In this document: one piece after another, positions 1-7,971 of the stretch
Numbering within the stretch: the first letter of the stretch is position 1
Layout of the letters: every line of letters starts with the position of its first letter
Assembly (NCBI RefSeq): GCF_013409625.1
Contig: NZ_JACCBF010000001.1
Coordinates: forward strand, 4,281,001-4,345,000
Direction of reading: 5' to 3'
DNA length: 64,000 bases
Source of the DNA: Nocardioides kongjuensis
GTDB lineage: Bacteria > Actinomycetota > Actinomycetes > Propionibacteriales > Nocardioidaceae
Translations under genes and position numbers: made by a program
Notes under the pieces: generated by a model
Seen by the model: the letters and a program-made list of their open reading frames with translations, nothing else
Databases searched by the model: none
Told to the model about the DNA's origin: nothing

Positions 1-1
1 G

Positions 2-1396
2 ACCCGTCACGACGAGCCGGCCGTCGCCGACATCAAGGGCTCGGCGCGGATGGCCGAGCTGATGCGTCGCACGGCGCGCCAGCAGGCGCCCGGCAGCCCG
101 CGCGAGTACCGCGTCTTCTGGCGTGACGACCGGCTGGTCCTCGACCGCGGCAAGCTCGGCCAGGTCCGCCGCCAGCTGATGTCGCAGGGGTTGCGCAACA
201 AGCAGCTCCCGCGGGTCTCGAACGCCCTCCTCGACGCGCTGTGGCGCCAGGTCCGCGGCGAGCGCGGTCGCGAGCAGGGCCGCGAGAAGTTCAACGACGA
301 GATGCTCTCGCGCGACGACTTCCTCGACTTCGCCCTCGCCTGGTGGCCGCCGCTCGACGCGCCGACCGTGCTGTGCTGGCTGCGCGAGCCGGAGTTCCTG
401 GCCCGGGTCGGCGAGGGCCTGCTCTCCGGTGAGGAGCAGCGGCTGCTGGCGAAGACCTGGGCCCACCTCGACCCGTCACGGCCGATCAGCCCGCAGATCT
501 CGATCGAGGACGTGCCGCTGCTCGACGAGCTGCGCTACGCCCTCGGCGACGTGCCGCAGAAGGCCGACGACGAGCGCGACGACCCGATGGCGCTGATCGA
601 GGGTGCGGTCGACATCCAGGAGCTGATGACCGCCTCGGACCGCGAGTTCGCGCCGTCCGGTCGCGCCTGGCGCCCGCCGATCTCGAGCATCGAGGACGAC
701 GGCTACGCGCACGTCCTCGTCGACGAGGCGCAGGACCTCACGCCCATGCAGTGGCGGATGGTCGGCCGCCGCGGCCGCACCGCCTCGTGGACGATCGTCG
801 GCGACCCCGCCCAGTCGTCGTGGCCGGTGCCGGCCGAGTCGGACGCCGCTCGTGCGGCTGCCCTGGAGCGCAAGCAGGTGCACTCGTTCCACCTGTCGAC
901 CAACTACCGCAACTCGGCCGAGATCTACGCCTTCGCGGCGGCCTACGCGTCCCGCGTCGGCCTCGACGCGGACCTGCCCGACGCGGTGCGTCGGACGGGT
1001 GAGGAGCCGGTCGTCGTCGACCTGCCCGCCGGCGCCAGCGCTGCCGAGCTCGAGGCCGCCACCCGCGCTGCCGTGCTCGACGTCGCGGGGCAGGTCTCGG
1101 GGACGGTGGGCATCGTCGTACCCGTGGCCCGGCGCTCCGAGGTCAACGCCTGGCTCGCCTCCTGGCCGGAGCTGGCCGACGACGCCGCCGGCGCCCGCGC
1201 CGCCATCGACTCCTCGGTCACGCCCTCGGGCGAGGACCGGGTCGTCGTGCTCACCGGCCTCGACACCAAGGGCCTCGAGTTCGACGGCATCGTGGTCGTC
1301 CGTCCCCAGGAGATCGAGGACGAGTCGGCCACCGGCCGCGCCACGCTGTACGTCGTCCTCACCCGCGCCACCCAGCTGCTCACCACGATCGGCTGA
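2..1396 (+). CDS. HelR/UvrD-like helicase, 5'-truncated
   Basis: The 3' part (464 residues) of a superfamily 1 helicase-like ATPase; the frame is open to the window edge, so the true start lies outside. Visible motifs are DEAQD (Walker B, motif II), an NYRN motif, LDTKGLEFDGIV (motif V) and LYVVLTRAT (motif VI). The sequence around these motifs resembles actinobacterial HelR/HelD proteins, which remove stalled or rifamycin-bound RNA polymerase, rather than DNA-repair UvrD. The Walker A end is not in the window, so ATPase integrity cannot be judged. A large inverted repeat follows the stop codon and may end the transcript. Confidence 0.8.
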   Translation, partial: TRHDEPAVADIKGSARMAELMRRTARQQAPGSPREYRVFWRDDRLVLDRGKLGQVRRQLMSQGLRNKQLPRVSNALLDALWRQVRGERGREQGREKFNDEMLSRDDFLDFALAWWPPLDAPTVLCWLREPEFLARVGEGLLSGEEQRLLAKTWAHLDPSRPISPQISIEDVPLLDELRYALGDVPQKADDERDDPMALIEGAVDIQELMTASDREFAPSGRAWRPPISSIEDDGYAHVLVDEAQDLTPMQWRMVGRRGRTASWTIVGDPAQSSWPVPAESDAARAAALERKQVHSFHLSTNYRNSAEIYAFAAAYASRVGLDADLPDAVRRTGEEPVVVDLPAGASAAELEAATRAAVLDVAGQVSGTVGIVVPVARRSEVNAWLASWPELADDAAGARAAIDSSVTPSGEDRVVVLTGLDTKGLEFDGIVVVRPQEIEDESATGRATLYVVLTRATQLLTTIG

Positions 1397-1398
1397 CG

Positions 1399-1475
1399 GT
1401 CACCAACGATCCACGACTCGGCGCGCTCGGCGGCTCGCGACCGCCGTCGGCGGCGAACCGTGAATCGTTGCTGAC
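1399..1475. repeat. Imperfect inverted repeat after the helicase gene
   Basis: The 22-base arms at 1399-1420 and 1454-1475 pair at 18 of 22 positions around a GC-rich centre that can also fold. It may act as a terminator for the helicase gene. The right arm shares the core GTGAATCG with the palindromic element at 29129-29177. Confidence 0.55.
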
Positions 1476-1618
1476 GTCGGGCCAGGTCCACGACCGAGGA
1501 TCCCGGGGGATCCCGCGCCCAGGCCGGGGACCGGCCGGCGGCTCATGACCCGAACGGGCGGGTCGGACTGAGTACGCCGACCGACGCTCCGGGCGTGGCT
1601 GCGGCCGACCATCGGAGG

Positions 1619-1969
1619 ATGAGTCGCATCCTCCTGACGGTCGTGGTCGTGGGCGCGCTGGTCCTGATGGTCCGCGGCCTCGGCGAGCAGATCCACATCG
1701 AGAACACCAGCGAAGCCGTCCGCGCAGCCCGGCACGGGGCGGCGTTGATCGCGTGGGCGTGCGTCCTGCTGACCCTGGCCGCGGCGCACGGCTGGCTGGT
1801 GATGGGGCGCTCGCCCTGGATCGCGGTCGGACTGATGGCGCCGGTGGTGCTGTGCGGTGGCCTCACCTGGGTGGTGCCGGACAGCCTGTGGGGAGTGCTG
1901 GCCGCGCTGGTCGCCGTACCGGCTGCGGGGGTGGCGGTCCTCGTCGTGCTGCTGGTCCCGAGTCGATGA
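1619..1969 (+). CDS. Small membrane protein of unknown function
   Basis: A 116-residue protein with about four hydrophobic segments, the first starting at residue 3, as expected for an inner-membrane protein. The family is not recognised. The ATG at 1619 puts the first membrane helix at the N-terminus, but a GGAGG tract abuts it directly, too close for a normal ribosome site; GTG at 1595 is the alternative start. The stop overlaps the start of the next gene as ATGA, so the two are probably translated together and may form a small membrane complex (inference). Confidence 0.6.
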   Translation: MSRILLTVVVVGALVLMVRGLGEQIHIENTSEAVRAARHGAALIAWACVLLTLAAAHGWLVMGRSPWIAVGLMAPVVLCGGLTWVVPDSLWGVLAALVAVPAAGVAVLVVLLVPSR

Positions 1970-2376
1970 GGTCGCCCGGCACCGTCGGCCACCTCGTGCT
2001 CGCCGCAGTAGGCAGTGTCCTGCTGCTGGCCGTCTCCCGTCCGATCGACTGGAATGGGTCCGGGCCCGCCACGGCACGGGAGTGGGCGGTGATCGCGGCG
2101 GTGCTCGGCGCTTCCGGGCTGGTGTTCGGCACCATCGCCGGCGCTCTGGACGGCAACTTCGCCCACGAACCGTCGAGGATCAACGCGGTGTTCGCCGTGG
2201 TGTACGACGCCGTGCTCCTCGCGCCCCACTGGTGGCTGTCGCTGATGGTGCTGGGTCTGCTGCAGCTCCCCGCCGAACCCGCCCCGCCCGCAGCTCTCGC
2301 GGTACCCGTCCTGGGGTGGCTGGTCGGCGCGGTGGTCCTGCACGTCGTGTCCGGTGCCGTCGAGCGGGAGCTGTAA
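1966..2376 (+). CDS. Small membrane protein, coupled to the preceding one
   Basis: A 136-residue protein with about four predicted membrane helices (near residues 8-25, 38-58, 75-95 and 105-130) and no motif I can assign. The ATGA overlap with the previous gene fixes the start at 1966. Together the two genes make a bicistronic membrane-protein pair. An inverted repeat follows about 25 bases after the stop. Confidence 0.65.
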   Translation: MRSPGTVGHLVLAAVGSVLLLAVSRPIDWNGSGPATAREWAVIAAVLGASGLVFGTIAGALDGNFAHEPSRINAVFAVVYDAVLLAPHWWLSLMVLGLLQLPAEPAPPAALAVPVLGWLVGAVVLHVVSGAVEREL

Positions 2377-2402
2377 CACGCTGTCCACGCGACTGGTCGG
2401 CG

Positions 2403-2450
2403 GTTGTCAGCAGCGAACCCGCCATTCGCTCGGCGTGTCGTGCTGACAAC
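2403..2450. repeat. Nested inverted repeat in an intergenic gap
   Basis: Outer 10-base arms GTTGTCAGCA and TGCTGACAAC match perfectly (2403-2412 and 2441-2450). Inside them GCGAA (2413-2417) pairs with TTCGC (2425-2429). It probably terminates the bicistronic membrane-protein transcript. The 220-base gap holds nothing else I can identify. Confidence 0.5.
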
Positions 2451-2596
2451 GGTCAGGCAGTCGGGTGGACGGCGTGCTACTTCCGGGCCGGCGTGCAGGG
2501 TGGGGCACGGTCGCGGCCCGAGCTCGGCGGAGCTCGTCGACCGCGGGCTCGATCGCGGCGGCGACCCGGGATTGCGCACCCGGGCACACTGGACGG

Positions 2597-3475
2597 ATGA
2601 CGACGGACCGGCGCCTGCCCACGGTGGAGGACGTCCGCGGCCGGCTGGGGGAGGCGCTCTTCCTGCGGGTCGCCGGTCCTGACGGCGCCCGCCACCGCGA
2701 CCGGATCCACCACACGCCCGGACCGCGGTGGTTCGAGGGCGACAGCCCGATCGCGCGGGTGCACGGCGACGCGGCGATGTTCGTCGGCGGCATCCGGGCG
2801 CTGCTGCTGCAGAGCCTCCACCCCGCGGCGATGCGTGCCGTGTCGGAGCACTCCGGCTACCGCGGCGACATGTGGGGACGGTTGGCGCGCACCAGCCGGT
2901 TCCTCGCCGTCACCACCTTCGGGACCGCGACCGACGCCCAGCGCGCGGTCGACGCCGTGCGGGCGATCCACGACCGGGTCAGCGGCACGATGCCCGACGG
3001 GACGACGTACGCCGCCTCCGACCCGCACCTGCTGCTGTGGGTGCACGTCGCGGAGGTCGACAGCTTCCTGCGCGCCCACCGGGTCTACGGAGCCGAGCCG
3101 CTGGACGACGCCGGCTACGACACGTACGTCGCCCAGACCGCCGAGGTCGCGCGTCGCCTCGGCGTGCTCGACCCGCCCACCACGGTGGCCGAGCTCAGGG
3201 CGACCCTGGCGATGTTCCGGCCCGAGCTGCGCGGGACGCCGGAGGCGCGGGAGGCCGTGGGGTACGTGCTGCTGCGCCCCCCGCTGCCGCTGCTGGCCCG
3301 GCCGGCCTACGGCGTGCTGGCCTCGGCGGCGGTGGGGCTGATGCCGCGCTGGACGCGCGTTCCGCTCCGGCTGCCCTGGCTCCCGCTGGCCGAGCGCACC
3401 GCGGTCCGGGCGATGGGAGCCGCGGCCGTCGGCACCATCCGCTGGGCGATGACGCCGCGCGCAGCGTCGGCCTGA
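2597..3475 (+). CDS. MpaB-type oxygenase (DUF2236 family)
   Basis: A 292-residue protein of the oxygenase-MpaB/DUF2236 family, putative haem b oxygenases related to latex-clearing protein Lcp. The conserved block HGDAAMFVGGIRALLLQSLH followed by an arginine-rich helix (GRLARTSRFL) lies near residues 55-105, and WVHVAEVDSFL near 150. No signal peptide is seen. The substrate is unknown. Its position before an alkane monooxygenase and a lipid-import operon would suit oxidation of a hydrophobic substrate, but that is inference. ATG 2597 has only a weak upstream purine stretch. Confidence 0.75.
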   Translation: MTTDRRLPTVEDVRGRLGEALFLRVAGPDGARHRDRIHHTPGPRWFEGDSPIARVHGDAAMFVGGIRALLLQSLHPAAMRAVSEHSGYRGDMWGRLARTSRFLAVTTFGTATDAQRAVDAVRAIHDRVSGTMPDGTTYAASDPHLLLWVHVAEVDSFLRAHRVYGAEPLDDAGYDTYVAQTAEVARRLGVLDPPTTVAELRATLAMFRPELRGTPEAREAVGYVLLRPPLPLLARPAYGVLASAAVGLMPRWTRVPLRLPWLPLAERTAVRAMGAAAVGTIRWAMTPRAASA

Positions 3476-3513
3476 CGGGGGCGCCGCCCGCCGGGGCCAC
3501 CCGGATTTACGCG

Positions 3514-3551
3514 TTGTGCAGCCAACCAACGCCCCGAGCCCAAGTTGTGCA
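3514..3551. promoter_or_regulatory. Direct repeats TTGTGCA upstream of alkB
   Basis: TTGTGCA occurs at 3514-3520 and again at 3545-3551, 31 bases apart (about three helical turns), in the 163-base gap before the alkane monooxygenase. The same heptamer appears at 7836-7842 beside the pucR-type gene. It could be a regulator site; no binding protein can be named from sequence. Confidence 0.3.
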
Positions 3552-3638
3552 CCTCGCCCGAGATCGGTGACCGCTCCCGCTGCGACCGTTGAGTCCTACC
3601 CGGCGACGCCGCCGTCGCCACGTCCAAGGAGGCACCCG

Positions 3639-5102
3639 ATGGCCCGGTATGAAACGCGAGGAGCAGACGGCACGGTCGTCTCGTGGCGCGACAAGAAGCG
3701 CTACCTGTGGATCCTCGGACTCGTCGTACCCCTGACGCCGATCGTGGGGATCGCGCTGTTCGAGGCGAGCGACAACGCGATCTTCTTCTGGCTGACGCCG
3801 GTGGTGTTCTTCGGGATCATCCCGCTGATCGACCTGGTCGCCGGGTACGACGACACCAACCCGCCGGACGACGTGATCGACGCGCTCGAGAACGACAGGT
3901 TCTACCGCTGGGTGACCTACCTCTACCTGCCGGTGCAGTACGGCGGCTTCGTGGCCTCGATCTGGTACCTCGCCACCACCGACATGTCGGTGCTGGCGAA
4001 GGTCGGCCTCGCGATCTCGGTCGGCGTGGTCGGCGGCGTGGCGATCAACACCGCGCACGAGCTCGGGCACAAGCGCGAGTCGGTCGAGCGGTGGGCCTCG
4101 AAGATCGCCCTGGCGCAGACGTTCTACGGCCACTTCTACATCGAGCACAACCGCGGCCACCACGTCCGCGTCGCGACGCCGGAGGACCCGGCCAGCGCCC
4201 GGATGGGGGAGAGCGTCTACCGGTTCTGGCCGCGTACCGTGTCCGGCTCGCTCAAGAGCTCGTGGGAGCTCGAGGCCAAGCGCTACCAGCGCAAGGGCAC
4301 GCACCCGTTCCACCTCGGCAACGACGTGCTCAACGCCTGGCTGATGACCGTCGCGCTGTGGGGCGGGCTGATGCTGTGGCTCGGCCTGGCGTACGACGTC
4401 AACCCGCTCAGCCTGCTGCCGTACCTCCTCCTGCAGGCCGTCGTCGGCTTCTCCCTCCTCGAGGTCGTCAACTACATGGAGCACTACGGGATGGTCCGCC
4501 AGAAGGTCGGAACGCCGGGCAGGATGCGCTACGAGCGGGTCACGCCGGCGCACTCGTGGAACTCCAACAACATCGCGACCAACGTGCTGCTCTACCACCT
4601 GCAGCGCCACAGCGACCACCACGCGAACCCGACCCGTCGCTACCAGACGCTGCGCGACTTCAAGGACGCCCCCGTCCTGCCGACCGGCTACACCGGCATG
4701 ATCGTGGTCGCGATGTTCCCGCCGGCCTTCCGGGCGCTCATGGACAAGCGCGTCATCGCCCACTACGACGGCGACCTGCGTCTCGCGAACCTGCACCCCG
4801 CCAAGCGGGAGAAGCTGCTCAGGAAGTACCCCGTCCCCGCCGCCAAGCGCGCCGCCGAGGCCGCCGTCCGGGCCGACACCAGCGCCCACGAGTTCGAGGG
4901 CGAGGTGCTCGCCGCCCAGTGCCCCGGCTGCCAGTACACCTACGAGGTCGCCGAGGGCAACGAGCTCGAGGGCTTCGCCGCCGGTACGGCGTGGAAGGAC
5001 ATCCCCGACGACTGGTGCTGCCCCGACTGCGGCGTGCGGGAGAAGGTCGACTTCAAGGCCGTCGAGCCCCGCCACCACCTCATCGGCAAGGTCGGGGCGT
5101 GA
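3639..5102 (+). CDS. alkB: Alkane 1-monooxygenase fused to rubredoxin
   Basis: A 487-residue fusion. Residues 1-400 are an integral-membrane non-haem di-iron hydroxylase (AlkB) with its histidine motifs: HELGH (H140, H144), HNRGHH (H170-H175), NYMEH (H282) and RHSDHH (H324-H328). Residues about 425-475 are a rubredoxin with two iron-binding pairs, C428-P-G-C431 and C461-P-D-C464. AlkB hydroxylates terminal carbons of n-alkanes using electrons delivered by rubredoxin; here the electron donor is built in. AAGGAGG six bases upstream fixes ATG 3639. The stop overlaps the ferredoxin start (GTGA). AlkB-rubredoxin fusions are known in actinobacteria. A rubredoxin reductase is not in the window. Confidence 0.95.
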   Translation: MARYETRGADGTVVSWRDKKRYLWILGLVVPLTPIVGIALFEASDNAIFFWLTPVVFFGIIPLIDLVAGYDDTNPPDDVIDALENDRFYRWVTYLYLPVQYGGFVASIWYLATTDMSVLAKVGLAISVGVVGGVAINTAHELGHKRESVERWASKIALAQTFYGHFYIEHNRGHHVRVATPEDPASARMGESVYRFWPRTVSGSLKSSWELEAKRYQRKGTHPFHLGNDVLNAWLMTVALWGGLMLWLGLAYDVNPLSLLPYLLLQAVVGFSLLEVVNYMEHYGMVRQKVGTPGRMRYERVTPAHSWNSNNIATNVLLYHLQRHSDHHANPTRRYQTLRDFKDAPVLPTGYTGMIVVAMFPPAFRALMDKRVIAHYDGDLRLANLHPAKREKLLRKYPVPAAKRAAEAAVRADTSAHEFEGEVLAAQCPGCQYTYEVAEGNELEGFAAGTAWKDIPDDWCCPDCGVREKVDFKAVEPRHHLIGKVGA

Positions 5103-5302
5103 GTGCGATGCACATCGTCGCGGACCTCAAGAAGTGCGAGGGACTCGGGATGTGCGAGTCCATGGCCAACGACTACTTCGAGGTGGACGAGGACGAGGAG
5201 CTGGTCACCGTCCTCGACGCCGACCCGCCGGAGTCCGACCGGGCCCACGTCTACGCCGCCGTCCAGGCCTGCCCGGTGCTGGCCCTGACCCTCGAGGGCT
5301 GA
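5099..5302 (+). CDS. 3Fe-4S ferredoxin
   Basis: A ferredoxin of about 64-67 residues with three cysteines arranged as C-x5-C and a later CP, the pattern of single-cluster 3Fe-4S ferredoxins that feed actinobacterial cytochrome P450s and other oxygenases. GTG 5099 overlaps the alkB stop (GTGA); ATG 5108 is the alternative and gives MHIVADLKKCEG, a typical N-terminus. Its place in the alkB operon suggests it supplies electrons to this or a related oxygenase, although AlkB normally uses rubredoxin. The operon ends at a strong hairpin 11 bases further on. Confidence 0.9.
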   Translation: MSAMHIVADLKKCEGLGMCESMANDYFEVDEDEELVTVLDADPPESDRAHVYAAVQACPVLALTLEG

Positions 5303-5313
5303 CCCCCAGGACC

Positions 5314-5350
5314 ACCGAAGGCGCACCCACCTGCCGGGTGCGCCTTCGGT
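5314..5350 (+). terminator. Terminator of the alkB-ferredoxin operon
   Basis: A perfect 15-base-pair stem (5314-5328 with 5336-5350) around the 7-base loop ACCTGCC, followed by GCCGTTTCCC. The short T run and stem strength fit an intrinsic terminator in a GC-rich genome. Confidence 0.85.
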
Positions 5351-5436
5351 GCCGTTTCCCCAGCGTTCTGGGATGGTCCGGGCGACGTGGGGCCAGCAGG
5401 ATTCGGGAGTCATCCGAACTCCCGGAAGGAATCTCG

Positions 5437-6579
5437 TTGTCCAGCCCCGCCCGCCGTCGTACGGCGACCGTCGGCCTGCTCGCCGCCCTCGTCCCGCTCC
5501 TGCTCCCGCACACCACAGCCGAAGCAGCAGCCGGCAAGCCCCGCTGCCACGGCGAGGCCGCGACCGTCGTGGGCACGAACCGCGCCGACCGGATCACCGG
5601 CACGCCGGGCCACGACGTCATCGTCAGCAAGGGCGGCAAGGACGTCGTGACGGGCCTGGGCGGGGACGACGTGATCTGCACCGGCGGTGGCAACGACAAG
5701 GTGCTCGCCGGTGGCGGTGACGACTACGTGGACGCCGGCGGCGGCCGCGACGTCGTCGACGGCCAGGGCGGCGACGACGTGGTCTGGACCGGCGGCGGCA
5801 AGGGCGAGCTCGCCCTCGGCGGGCCCGGCAACGACCACCTGATCCTCGAGGGCAGGGCCTCGCACGCCCTCGCCGGGCCGGGCAACGACTACGTCGACGT
5901 CCACGGCCGGGGCGGGACCGTCGACGGCGGCGCCGGCGACGACGTGCTGCGCGGCGGCTCGGGGGACGACGCCATCGACGGCGGCGAGGGCAACGACATC
6001 TGCACAGGTGGCGCGGGCAGCGACCGCTGCCACGGAGGCGCGCCCGGGGGCGACGCCAATACCCCGACGGACCCGGACCGCTGCGACGCCGAGGTGATGA
6101 GGTCGTGTCGCTCCGCGGACTCCACGGCCTACACCGGCACCGCCGGCGGCACCCTGCAGTACGGCGGTGGCGTCATCGAGACCTGGACCGCGATCTTCAC
6201 CATGGACAGCGCCGACGACACCCCGCAGCTGGTCGAGGGACCGGCCGGCTTCCAGTGGAGCATCGCCGGCACCGACGAGAACGGCTGCACCTGGAGCGGC
6301 GCGGCGTCGCTGGCTGGTCGTGCGTCGTACACGGTGTGGCTGGACTTCGGCTACTACACCGGTCAGCTGTACCCCGACCGCAGCACGCAGGTCAGCGTCC
6401 AGGAGTCCTGCCCCGGCACCGGCACGCGGACCCAGCTGGTCACGCCGCTCAACGCGAACGCCGCCGACACGGGCAACGTCCCCCTGCACCCGGACATGTC
6501 GTGGATCCGTGGCAACCGGACCTACCACCCGGGCGGCGACGACACCGTCACCGCGACCTGGAGCTGGGACGCGCGCTGA
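5437..6579 (+). CDS. Secreted RTX-repeat calcium-binding protein
   Basis: A 380-residue protein. Residues 1-32 form a signal peptide (RRR, hydrophobic core, then AEAAA). Residues about 54-203 contain roughly nine to ten nonapeptides of the GGxGxD type, which fold as a calcium-binding beta-roll. The last 175 residues are beta-rich with no domain I recognise, and four cysteines suggest disulphides outside the cell. TTG 5437 is chosen because GGAAGGA lies six bases upstream and the signal peptide starts there. No type I secretion genes are nearby and the signal is Sec-like, so export is probably by Sec. The stop abuts the convergent regulator gene with no gap. Confidence 0.8.
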   Translation: MSSPARRRTATVGLLAALVPLLLPHTTAEAAAGKPRCHGEAATVVGTNRADRITGTPGHDVIVSKGGKDVVTGLGGDDVICTGGGNDKVLAGGGDDYVDAGGGRDVVDGQGGDDVVWTGGGKGELALGGPGNDHLILEGRASHALAGPGNDYVDVHGRGGTVDGGAGDDVLRGGSGDDAIDGGEGNDICTGGAGSDRCHGGAPGGDANTPTDPDRCDAEVMRSCRSADSTAYTGTAGGTLQYGGGVIETWTAIFTMDSADDTPQLVEGPAGFQWSIAGTDENGCTWSGAASLAGRASYTVWLDFGYYTGQLYPDRSTQVSVQESCPGTGTRTQLVTPLNANAADTGNVPLHPDMSWIRGNRTYHPGGDDTVTATWSWDAR

Positions 6580-7806
6580 TCAGCCCCGGTGGAACAGCTG
6601 GTGGTGCCGCAGCGCGACCGCGAGCTGCGGGCTGATCCGGGTGATCGGCTGGCCGAGCATCTCCTCGGCCTGGCCGAGCCGGTAGCGGATCGTGTTGCGG
6701 TGCACCACCAGCGTGCGCGCGGCCTCCTCGGCACTGCCACCGCTGTCGAGGTACGCCGTGAGCGTCTCGCGGATCCGCTGCACCCCCTCCTCCTCGCCGG
6801 CGAGCGGCCCGAGCCGGCGGGTCATGAACCGATCGACCTCCGGTGAGCAGCCGAGCAGGACGGGCAGCTCGACGTCGGCGTACGTCGCCAGCCAGTCGTC
6901 GGTGTCGGGGGCGGTGACCCGCAGCGTGCCCTGCGCCTCGCGGTGCGAGGCGACGAAGCCGGCGATGTTGGGGGTCGCGGACCCGACGCCGACGACGACG
7001 CTGTCGTGGCGCAGGTCGGCCGCGGCCGCCGCCAGCCCGGACAGGTCCGGCTGGTCCCGGGTGCCGAGCCACATCCAGAGCTGGCGACCACCGGGCTTGA
7101 CGATGAGCGGGTTGGCAGCGCCGATCCGGCGGGCCAGGTCGGCCGCCAGCGGTTCGAGCGCCCCGGCCTGCTCGGCGTCGCCGACCGAGAGGACGACGGC
7201 CGTGTGGTGCACGGAGATCGGGTATCCACCCAGCGCCGCCGACGCCTCGCGGGCGTCGCTGAGCTCGCCGGCGAGGATCGAGCGCACGGACTCGAAGCGC
7301 TGCGCCGCCGCACCGGCCAGCACCCGCGAGCGGGCGGCCTGGTAGGCGGCGATCGACTCGGTGATCGACTGGTCGAGCCAGACGCCGGCCCGGTTCCAGA
7401 AGTACATGAGCAGGTCGGCCCGGTCGAAGTCGGCCGGCGGCAGCTCCTTGATCACCTCGCTGACGTAGGCCCACACCTCCTGCTGGGCGATCCGGTAGAA
7501 CCGGATCAGCGACTCCAGCGGCAGCTGCCGGTCGGCGATGTCGACGGACAGCCGGCGCGCCGCCTCGGGCAGGTGGAAGTGCTGCTCGGGCTGGGCGAAG
7601 TCCCCGAGGAACGCCACCCAGTGCTCGCGGACGGTCACCCGCAGGATGTCCGGCAGCCCCTCGACCAGGGTGACCTCGGGCATCTCGCGCAGGATCGCGC
7701 TCGCCACGCGGTCGACCCAGGCGTCCACCTGGCCGGGCTGGGCCTGCTCGGCGACGTACGCCAGCAGCCACGGTGCGAGGTCGGACGGCACGGACTCGCT
7801 GCTCAC
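6580..7806 (-). CDS. PucR/CdaR-type transcriptional regulator
   Basis: A 408-residue regulator. The C-terminal 60 residues hold the PucR-type helix-turn-helix (SAEEAARTLVVHRNTIRYRL); the middle resembles a GGDEF-like CdaR sensor fold and the N-terminal 160 residues a helical RsbT-coregulator-like domain. Such proteins usually act on nearby or divergent operons. The gene diverges from the GMC oxidase-mce operon, with a 165-base gap holding a CRP-like site and a TTGTGCA motif, so control of lipid uptake is a reasonable guess. Start is GTG. Confidence 0.85.
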   Translation of the reverse strand: MSSESVPSDLAPWLLAYVAEQAQPGQVDAWVDRVASAILREMPEVTLVEGLPDILRVTVREHWVAFLGDFAQPEQHFHLPEAARRLSVDIADRQLPLESLIRFYRIAQQEVWAYVSEVIKELPPADFDRADLLMYFWNRAGVWLDQSITESIAAYQAARSRVLAGAAAQRFESVRSILAGELSDAREASAALGGYPISVHHTAVVLSVGDAEQAGALEPLAADLARRIGAANPLIVKPGGRQLWMWLGTRDQPDLSGLAAAAADLRHDSVVVGVGSATPNIAGFVASHREAQGTLRVTAPDTDDWLATYADVELPVLLGCSPEVDRFMTRRLGPLAGEEEGVQRIRETLTAYLDSGGSAEEAARTLVVHRNTIRYRLGQAEEMLGQPITRISPQLAVALRHHQLFHRG

Positions 7807-7835
7807 GGGCCCACCTTAGGGCGGCCCCGGCGTCT

Positions 7836-7842
7836 TTGTGCA
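7836..7842. promoter_or_regulatory. TTGTGCA motif in the pucR-mce divergent region
   Basis: A third copy of the heptamer found twice upstream of alkB, here followed by CGGTGACAA so that TTGT and ACAA flank an 8-base centre. It could be a shared operator of the alkane and mce units; unproven. Confidence 0.25.
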
Positions 7843-7886
7843 CGGTGACAACGCAGACCCGGTTCTTTGGACTGCGGCCACGAGAG

Positions 7887-7902
7887 CGTGACGACCGTCA
7901 CC
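7887..7902. promoter_or_regulatory. CRP/GlxR-like operator upstream of the mce operon
   Basis: CGTGACGACCGTCACC contains the perfect core GTGA-N6-TCAC, the half-sites recognised by actinobacterial CRP/GlxR (consensus TGTGA-N6-TCACA). It lies 70 bases before the GMC oxidase start and 81 bases before the pucR-type start. A similar site precedes the acetate-uptake genes at 52738-52753. Confidence 0.55.
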
Positions 7903-7971
7903 GGGTGGACTTGGCGCTCACAGGCGGGCCTGGCACAGGGGCCCTGCCGTTCTCATGGGGGGTGCAGCGGC

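Noticed and set aside
5437..6579. Type I secreted RTX toxin
   Set aside because: It has a Sec-type signal peptide, no toxin domain and no HlyB/HlyD genes nearby, so only the calcium-binding repeat claim stands.
7807..7971. KstR box controlling the mce operon
   Set aside because: I looked for AAC-N2-GTT in the upstream region and found none; only the CRP-like palindrome and TTGTGCA are there.
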